The position numbers and the translations under genes are program-made. A stretch of 64,000 nt of DNA from Monosiga brevicollis MX1 (Eukaryota > Opisthokonta > Choanoflagellata > Craspedida > Salpingoecidae): contig NW_001865072.1 of the NCBI RefSeq assembly GCF_000002865.3, positions 44,435-108,434 on the forward strand. Direction: 5' to 3'. Shown piece after piece: positions 57,989 to 64,000 of this stretch. The notes beneath the pieces are model-generated. The model saw only the letters and a program-made list of their open reading frames with translations, was not told the origin of the DNA and made no database searches. How positions within the stretch are numbered: the first letter of the stretch is position 1; every line of letters begins with the position of its first letter.

Positions 57989-58077
57989 TGCGCCTTTTCT
58001 CTCTGTGTGCCTTTCTCTTTCTCTTTGTGTTGTCTCTCTCTGTGTCTCTCTCTGTGTCTGTCTCTGTGTCTCTGGTT
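57840..58077. repeat. (TC)n / (TCTG)n / (TCTCTG)n compound microsatellite
   Basis: Pyrimidine-rich tandem TCTCTG and TCTG units, with TGTGTG near the start, cover about 240 bp. Confidence 0.95.
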
Positions 58078-58136
58078 CTGGATCTTAGGAAGAGGTTCTG
58101 CGCTGCTATTATCGTATTCGTACTACTACTGCCACG

Positions 58137-58232
58137 ACTACTTCGACCGCCACTGCCACTACTACTTCAACTGCCAGCACCACTGCGACTGCCACTGCCA
58201 CTGCCACTGTCATTGCCACTGCCACGGCCAGA
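58137..58232. repeat. CACTGC hexanucleotide-type repeat
   Basis: Imperfect repetition of ACTACT, CACTGC and GCCACTGCCACTGC units in the ZFPL1/VTI1 spacer. Confidence 0.8.
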
Positions 58233-58772
58233 TATATTTTTCTTGCTTTCAAGCAAATTTGAATCATTCATTACCATGACCAAGCGGAACGTCACCCCGG
58301 CTGACGTCTCCACTGCACCCATTCTCTGGATTCAGCTTGAAATTTAGCTAGAGAGTAGCCCACCAGTGGATCATTGCTCTGAACCGGTTCAGTTTCTTTT
58401 GTCTTCTTGGAACCAGAAGAAAAAAAAGGTACAAAAGAAACTTTTCCAACGCCGACGCCGTCAAATGGCAGCCGGTCCCCCCGCCCCCCGCCACCGACGG
58501 CCTGGGCGCCCTGGATGGACGTACAGGCGCCCTTCACGACCATAAAGTGTCTCTGTTTGATTGGTTGCATTACATGCAAGGATCAATGGCGTACCCTTTG
58601 GCTCGCGATGGACATGTGGGAAGGCACCCCAAGGGAGGCGTGCCTGTAAACACTCGCAGTGGTCGCGTCGTCTCATCATGCGTTGTGTCGGTTGGCAGCG
58701 GGTAGATCCAGCAAGCACCAGCTGGCAGCCAGGCAGGCAGGTACACGGGCAGCGCAAAAGCAACCACCCATC

Positions 58773-60021
58773 ATGTCTTCGGAGGCGTTTGAAAACTCGG
58801 AGATGGATCTCCAGGCGGAGATTGACAAGCTCCGCCGCCTTCAGTCTCAGATCTCAAACTACTCTGGAGGTACGAACCAAAAGCCGCGTGTTCATGCGCA
58901 CGTCCCGCGCTTTCTTGCCCATGCTCACCTCGTAACAACCATCGTGACAAACGCGGAGCAGAGCAACGCCGACAGGCGGTGCAAGAAGCGCAGAGTCACC
59001 TGGATGAATGCGAGGACCTGGTAGGTCAAGACGATTTTTTTTTTTCATTTTTTTTTTTTTTTTTTTTCCAAATCCATCGCTGTTTACTCAACTCACAATG
59101 GCTCGTTGCACACCTCGCTGGACGGCCTGCCTTGTAGCTGTACGACATGTCAGCCGAGGTGCAGAATGCCCCGCCCAGCTTACGGCAGCGCATGAATGCC
59201 AAGGTCACCGACTATAAGCGCCAGGTGGCCAACTTTAAGAAAACGATTGTACGTCTTGTTTCTTGTGCCCCACTTTTCTTCCCAGGGCAGACCACTTTCC
59301 AACCATCAAGTTCTCACAACTCGGCTTGTTTGTGATAGACGGCGGATGGTGCTCGCAGCGATCTTTTGGGTGGTGCTACTGGCCGTCCTGCCTACGTACG
59401 TGTTTGGCGGTTTCACCTGCCTTCCCGAGTCGAGGCGCACCTTGCATTGATGTTGCGCCGTTCTCATGCCACGCTGCCCCCCGCTGTTGGACATGCACAT
59501 ATTGTATCGGCAGTCAACGCGTGACAAGGCGTTGGGCAACCGTCAGATGCTGGACGAGAGCTCAGCGCGCATTGCCAACACGCAGCGCCTCGCTGCCGAG
59601 TCGGAGGAAATAGGCCATCAAGTCATGGTGGATCTCAACGATCAGCGCGAGACTATCATTCGCTCTGGCCAAAAAGTGCGTCAAAAATGCACCCTTGCTC
59701 TGTTCTCGCCCTGACAGAAGGCTCATGCTCATATTTGTGCGGCTGTCCACCTGCTCCAGGTGAGTGCTGTCGACGCCAACTTGGGCAAAGCCAATCAGCT
59801 CCTCAATGGCATGACCCGCCGGTACGTACCCTCTTCTCCCACTCGAGAAAGGACCTTCCTTGACACTCTGAGAAAAGCCAAAACGCCTCGACCCTCATGC
59901 TCTGTACTTTCCACCTTGACTTGCCGGTAGCATTATGACACACAAGATTGTCATGATGAGCACAATCTTGCTCCTCATTGGCATCCTGGGCGGTGTCGTG
60001 TACCTCAAGTTTTTCAAATAA
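58773..60021 (+). CDS. VTI1: VTI1-type Qb-SNARE, 213 aa
   Basis: Seven exons: 58773-58869, 58959-59020, 59138-59248, 59339-59395, 59514-59675, 59760-59821 and 59931-60021, totalling 214 codons in phase. Vti1 is the Qb-SNARE of Golgi, endosome and vacuole fusion complexes. The N-terminal helical region includes AVQEAQSHLDECEDLLYDM and the SLRQRMNAKVTDYKRQV stretch of the Vti1 Habc domain. The SNARE motif continues through LNDQRETIIRSGQKV and DANLGKANQLLNGMTRRIM, close to animal Vti1a. A single C-terminal anchor (IVMMSTILLLIGILGGVVYL) ends in KFFK. The length matches animal VTI1A/B (about 217-232 aa). Confidence 0.95.
59035..59068 (+). repeat. T tract in VTI1 intron 2
   Basis: Two T runs broken by CA (59035-59045 and 59048-59068) sit in the intron before the acceptor at 59137. 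They are one of several T-rich expansions in introns of this window. Confidence 0.85.
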
Positions 60022-60022
60022 A
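60017..60022 (+). terminator. VTI1: AATAAA overlapping the VTI1 stop codon
   Basis: The last codons are TTC AAA TAA followed by A, so AATAAA spans the stop. If it is used, the 3' UTR would be only about 10-30 nt. Confidence 0.5.
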
Positions 60023-60624
60023 GCCGCTCACACCCCTCGTGTGCGTTGTTTGTGCAAGCAAGACCCTTGCATGCTGCAGTCACCAGTTGTGCATGCTGCA
60101 GCGAGTTGCCGAGGCCATCCAGGCCCTCTGGCTAGGTTTTTCCATATCTCTGCTCCTGTATTTGTGTTCCTCCGTTTGTGCGCTTGTGTTTCGCCTTGTG
60201 GGTGGCATTGTGCAGCTTGGCTGTCCCTGTGTCCCTTTATTGTTCATGGGTTTTATGCATCACTGCTCGCGCTCTTTGGGTATAGTTACCCTGCCCCTGC
60301 CCCTTCCTTCAGCAAAGCGTGCCCGGCCATGTTTTGCAATTTATAGGAATCTGCTCTGTCCTGGCGCTGCCTTTCACCAACGTTAACGTGCACACACACG
60401 CCCATGAATGGGCCGGGACAGACAGGATCACACAGCTCTTGGCCGCCGTCCATCCGTTTGGTTGACGAGGGAAGGCACAGCGGTATTCAAAATAACGTCC
60501 GGTGGACGCCCATCACAATGGCGCCAAGCTGTCGTGTGGCTTTCAAACTAGATTCAGATTGGGAGGTTCGAGAAAACAACAGGGACTCGGACACGCATGC
60601 TGGCCAACCTCGCCACCTTCTCGA
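60022..60624. other. Convergent spacer between VTI1 and a small coiled-coil gene
   Basis: 600 bp with T/G-rich sequence and no supported gene. It should hold both 3' UTRs. Confidence 0.5.
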
Positions 60625-61116
60625 CTACTCGCTCGGGTTTGCACCGAGCTCTTGGGTTATCTCAGCGCGCAGCGCTTCCACGTCCATGCCAACCCCGGCC
60701 ATGTGCTGCAGCAGGAGATGCAACTCGGTCGTAGATCCATCAACTTCTTGGGCGAGGGCGTCCACGCTCTCACCACGCGCAGCCGCCGTGGCGTCTCCAC
60801 CAACATCGCCATCCTCGCCCTCACCAAAGCCCGCCAGCATGCTTAGCAGCTTGCTCTCCAGCATGGAGCCCGAATCCTCCATGGCATCGAGCACCGCTGC
60901 TATCCGGTCCATGGTCGCATCCACATCCGCAATCTCCTGCAGATCCGTGAGCAAGTTGTTCTCTGCTCCTGCAACCTCGACACTCGCCGCCGCCTCGTTC
61001 TCGAGGCTGCTGCTGACGCCGTTCTCCTGCACATCTGCCCGCCGCGCCAGCTCCGCCTCCGTGGGAGCGGCAAACAGATCTGCCAGCTTATCCTCACGCT
61101 TGCTCTGATCTGCCAT
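60625..61116 (-). CDS. Small acidic coiled-coil protein, 163 aa
   Basis: A single exon starting at the ATG at 61116 (MADQSKREDKLADLFAA). The reading frame extends further upstream, but that part translates the GT microsatellite (Thr/His runs), so the internal ATG is preferred. The sequence is Ala/Glu/Asp-rich with heptads, notably DVDATMDRIAAVLDAMEDS and LESKLLSMLAGF, and a second helix, TELHLLLQHMAGVG. No signal peptide or membrane helix. The central helix recalls short coiled-coil adaptor families such as UPF0184/bublin or BLOC-type subunits, but the match is weak and I assign no function. Confidence 0.6.
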   Translation of the reverse strand: MADQSKREDKLADLFAAPTEAELARRADVQENGVSSSLENEAAASVEVAGAENNLLTDLQEIADVDATMDRIAAVLDAMEDSGSMLESKLLSMLAGFGEGEDGDVGGDATAAARGESVDALAQEVDGSTTELHLLLQHMAGVGMDVEALRAEITQELGANPSE

Positions 61117-61229
61117 GTTGATCAATTGCCTCAATCTACGCCCGCACCACCCGATCCGATCCACCACACTTGCGGCCAGCTGCCCTTTTGCAGTCTCAGC
61201 CCTCACCGCTGCCGCTCTTCCGCAACAAA

Positions 61230-61273
<44 letters not shown>

Positions 61274-61601
61274 GTGTGTGTGTGTGTAAGTGTGTGTGTG
61301 TGTCTCTCTCTCTCTCTCGTCTCTGTGTGTGTCAGTCTCTGTCTCCCTGTCTCTTTGTCACGCCTTTTTCTCTTCGATGAAACTGTGTCACGCATCACAC
61401 TCTTTAAGAACAATGATACAACCAATGACATGGCACGTTTCGTAGTCTGGTGGTTCCGTGTCGGGCTGCAGAAGGATGGCATTGCATTCTGTGAAAACGC
61501 TGTGAGGGGGGTGGCATCAGGTAATCACTACACATGCATGTCGATAAATTATAAAGCTTTCCAAAACCTCTATGTACAGTGAATGTCGCCCACAGTGGCG
61601 G
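61117..61601. other. Spacer with (GT)n microsatellite between two minus-strand genes
   Basis: Contains (GT)n at about 61219-61302 with adjoining TC-rich sequence, upstream of the coiled-coil gene. It also holds the 3' flank of the glycosyltransferase gene. No gene supported. Confidence 0.7.
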
Positions 61602-62831
61602 CTAGAAGAAGGGAGTCTGGTCTGGTCCATGAGCCCCCGGACACTCGCGGTGTCGAAGTGCCAGCTCAGGCGCTTGACAAAGCCATTCCTGGAAGAGGTC
61701 CAAGTTCAACTCAACATTGCCCCATGACCAAGTGCCACGGTCCTCGGTCAGCTCGTAGTACACGTGGTCGACGCTGTTTGCAGCAGCAAGGCTGTGATAG
61801 TAGCGGCCCGTCTGGGTGGGCGCGGCCAACTCAATAAGCAGTTGACGCATGCCTTGTGCCCGAGCGCCCCGCATCCATACAACGTTGGTGGTTCCAGCTC
61901 CGTGCGGAGCAATGACCACGTCAGCGTCATACCACAAATGCTGAGTCATCTCCAGTTCTTGCTCTTTATAGCTGAAGATTTTGACGCGATGCTGAGTGAA
62001 CACGCCTCGGAGCATGGCCACCATGGCCGCATGATTGGCCACGGCACGGTGATGGTCTCCTTGCGGGTTTCGCTCGACAATGAGTAGGATTGGAGCCACA
62101 GCCAGTCCGGCTCGCCAGTGCCGCGGGTTGGGCTGAAGATGCCGCTGAAGCAAGCCGATGCGTTCTTGCACGGTAATGGTCAAAGACTGCGGTGCGACCA
62201 GAACCCGGGTGCTACAAGCCACTGTGGTGTGGTTGAGAACGTAATGTTTTGTGCCAAGAAAGCGCTCCAAAATCCGGCTGCTGGACACCACCGCAGCTCG
62301 GGCTGTCAGGGCCGGGTGAGCCTCGACCAGTCGATACCAGCGTGGGAGCACGTCCCACACGGTATGAAAATACGTCTCGCCGTGACTTTGTGCCAGGTTG
62401 ATGACGGGGCTGGCCACAGGCAATACCGTGCAGCCGTCGTCGAGGCTCGAGCAAAAGGCCTCACGCTGCTGTGGCGCAAAGTTCTGGTGACAGCAGCCCC
62501 CAGCCACGTCAAAGGTTACGCCACTCGAGTGTCGCACCAAGCCATTGTCGTTGATGCAGAGTGGGGCACTTTCGTGGGCCGCTGTCAGATCCAGCGCATA
62601 TGACTCCTCAGCAACTGGAATCAGCAAGCTGACAAGCCCAATTTGCCCGATGCACTGGCGGACGGGGCCGTGAATCATGGCGCGGAGGAGTGCGGTTGAC
62701 TCGCGGGTGTTGGGGGCGTAAAAATAACACGAGGGCGTCATATCCAGACTGTCTGGGCCCGGGATCGAGTGCCGCCCGGCCACAAGGTTCAAGGCAAGCA
62801 ACACCAGCAGCTGCAGGCGGAACATGGCCAT
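61602..62831 (-). CDS. GT61-type glycosyltransferase, 409 aa
   Basis: A single exon. I chose the ATG at 62831 (MAMFRLQLLVLLALNLVAG) because it starts directly at a signal peptide or signal anchor; an in-frame ATG at 62891 would add 20 residues. GT61 (DUF563) enzymes include plant xylosyl/arabinosyltransferases and animal EOGT/POMGNT2, which act in the ER or Golgi lumen. Family-like features: YFHTVWDVLPRWYRL (about 155-169), a strand LLIVERN (250-254), and the hallmark PHGAGTTNVVWM (309-320). The Cys-rich N-terminal half and an NHT sequon fit a luminal enzyme. Donor and acceptor cannot be told from sequence alone. It lacks introns, unlike VTI1 and ZFPL1 nearby. Confidence 0.85.
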   Translation of the reverse strand: MAMFRLQLLVLLALNLVAGRHSIPGPDSLDMTPSCYFYAPNTRESTALLRAMIHGPVRQCIGQIGLVSLLIPVAEESYALDLTAAHESAPLCINDNGLVRHSSGVTFDVAGGCCHQNFAPQQREAFCSSLDDGCTVLPVASPVINLAQSHGETYFHTVWDVLPRWYRLVEAHPALTARAAVVSSSRILERFLGTKHYVLNHTTVACSTRVLVAPQSLTITVQERIGLLQRHLQPNPRHWRAGLAVAPILLIVERNPQGDHHRAVANHAAMVAMLRGVFTQHRVKIFSYKEQELEMTQHLWYDADVVIAPHGAGTTNVVWMRGARAQGMRQLLIELAAPTQTGRYYHSLAAANSVDHVYYELTEDRGTWSWGNVELNLDLFQEWLCQAPELALRHRECPGAHGPDQTPFF

Positions 62832-63390
62832 GGTGGCGCACCGTTCTGCTGTTTTTAGCAGGCTTCTGGTGTCTGATGGACCCAAACACATTAGTCGTCC
62901 AACGCCGTCGGGGCCTGGACTTTAGGTTGGATGAGCGACTCTGCTCTTGAGGCAACGCACACGTGGCGTGCCTACGTCGCCGTCGGCATCCACAAGACTC
63001 TGTGCTTTGAGATCAGCGTGGCAAGAGCGAGTTTCTGCGCAGTTCTGTCTGCGGAGGTGGGTTATTCACTTAAAAAAACCAAACCCGCGCAGCCAACGCG
63101 CTCAGCTCTCCAAGTAACAAATGCACTCGACCCTTTAAAACATACCAACGCGTTCAAACCCTCCTTCATATCACCCGCTTCACCCGCACCAACACCACAG
63201 CCATCCACAGCCACAGCAGCCCTCCATCCACATTCAGAGACAGAGACAGGCGTCGACCAGCTTGCCAGTCTGATCTTGCCAGCCAGCTTGCGGTGTGTGT
63301 GTGTGTGTGTGTGTGAAACAAGTGCACAGGGTGAAGTGTGACTATATGCACACTTCCGTATAGCGCCATTTTTTTTTTTTTTTGTATTTT

Positions 63391-63424
<34 letters not shown>

Positions 63425-63610
63425 GCGCGGCGCTCTCTGTGTCGCTCTGTGTCGCTCCGTGTCCCTGTGGGCCTCTCTCTCTGTCTCTCTGTCCCACTCG
63501 CGGCTGCCGAAGTACCCATCTGCGTCGGTATTGGTATTGGTGTTTGTATTCTGCGGGTGTGCGGCTGTGTCGTTGTCGGTGGCGCCGTGTTCGTCGCCGT
63601 CTTGGTGGCG
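62832..63610. other. Head-to-head spacer with GT/CA repeats
   Basis: Contains (TG)n at 63295-63315, a T run at 63369-63383 and (AC)n at 63394-63423, followed by TC-rich sequence. It lies between the glycosyltransferase start and the last gene. Open frames here (63166-63930 minus, 63338-63727 plus) run through the repeats and are not supported. Confidence 0.6.
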
Positions 63611-64000
63611 ATGAGTCGAACCGGGTTTGGCCTCGCACGGCCATCAAGCGAGCCGCTGGCCAAACGAGACAAGTACGTGGATGGGTGTGGGTGCTTTGTG
63701 CTGTTGTGTGGGGTGGCAAGAGTCTGATGCTCGCGTGCTGTAGGATTGACTTGGGACAGGTGGATGAAAAACTGGCCAAACGTGTCACGCAACAGCTGGG
63801 CCGCCTGCAGGCCGAAACGCAACTGGAGGATGCGGCTTGGTCCTCTTTGCCCGAGGCGTGGCTGCACAAGAGCTATGCCACCACCTTCAGCTATGTGGGC
63901 AAGAAAAAGGCCAAACACGAGCAGCAACATTCAGCCATTCTGCGCCTTTATGAAGCGCACGCCCCCCTCCTGCCCGACTCCAGGTACCACCATCCCCGGC
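63611..64000 (+). CDS. 5' part of an unidentified gene, cut by the window edge
   Basis: Exon 1 is 63611-63672 (MSRTGFGLARPSSEPLAKRD). After a 71-nt GTACGT...GTAG intron, exon 2 is 63744-63983 and ends in a CCAG|GTACCA donor in phase 2. The visible 100 residues are Lys/Gln/Leu-rich and probably helical (DEKLAKRVTQQLGRLQAE, HSAILRLYEAHAPLL). No signal peptide. I do not recognise the family. An alternative upstream start within the long frame from 63338 cannot be excluded, but it would translate the microsatellite. Confidence 0.6.

Larger units (their letters stand above)
57361..58772. other. Head-to-head spacer between ZFPL1 and VTI1, rich in microsatellites
   Basis: 1.4 kb that must contain both promoters. 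A CAG/GCA patch lies at 57438-57455, a TCTG/TCTC microsatellite at 57840-58077 and a CACTGC-type repeat at 58137-58232. Frames through these repeats are artefacts (Ser/Leu/Val and His/Cys runs). No further gene is supported. Confidence 0.6.

Noticed and set aside
57809-58347. Plus-strand frames of Cys/Val/Ser runs
   Set aside because: Translations of the TCTG and CACTGC repeats between ZFPL1 and VTI1.
60404-61108. 234-codon plus-strand Ser/Ala-rich frame
   Set aside because: It is antisense to the small coiled-coil gene; Ser/Ala bias mirrors its Ala/Glu codons.
63166-63930. 254-codon minus-strand frame
   Set aside because: It runs through AC/GT repeats and overlaps the spliced 5' exons of the last plus-strand gene.

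Overview
The window looks like a compact eukaryotic nuclear genome, most likely a choanoflagellate (Monosiga/Salpingoeca type); that assignment is inference. The support is: short GT-AG introns (mostly 60-160 nt), a dense mix of both strands, a sequencing gap of N inside a CT microsatellite (whole-genome shotgun), modular secreted and receptor proteins (receptor L, EGF-like, fibrinogen-like and Gly-rich domains), receptor kinase/guanylyl cyclases, and ordinary eukaryotic trafficking genes (VTI1 SNARE, ZFPL1). All gene models below were spliced by hand from GT/AG sites; those listed with full exon sets close in frame with consistent phases.

Region 1 (1-20986): two enormous genes lie head to head around an 818-bp spacer. 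The minus-strand gene runs from 7952 off the left edge (at least 2595 aa). The plus-strand gene spans 8771-20986 (4019 aa) and carries a P-loop ATPase module and a probable amidotransferase-like C-terminus. Both have tiny 5' exons followed by giant uninterrupted exons, unlike the intron-rich neighbours.

Region 2 (20987-26148): CT microsatellite plus assembly gap, a secreted receptor-L/EGF-like protein (minus), and an intergenic stretch with an 11-bp minisatellite.

Region 3 (26149-55633): two copies of a two-gene cassette, each a receptor guanylyl cyclase followed by a secreted coiled-coil/adhesion protein, on opposite strands. Cassette A (minus) is the cyclase at 26149-30901 and the adhesin at 32332-38060. 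Cassette B (plus) is the cyclase at 42399-50740 and the adhesin at 51582-55633. A small secreted Cys-rich protein (39281-39907) lies between them. The receptors combine periplasmic-binding-protein-like ectodomains (one in A, three in B) with a transmembrane helix, a kinase domain that keeps its catalytic residues, and a class III cyclase with guanylyl-type residues. This would suit a small-molecule sensor signalling through phosphorylation and cGMP.

Region 4 (55634-64000): housekeeping genes: ZFPL1 (minus), VTI1 (plus), a small coiled-coil protein (minus), a GT61-type glycosyltransferase (minus), and the 5' end of an unidentified gene (plus) cut by the right edge. Microsatellites fill the spacers. 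I saw no tRNA, rRNA or CRISPR.
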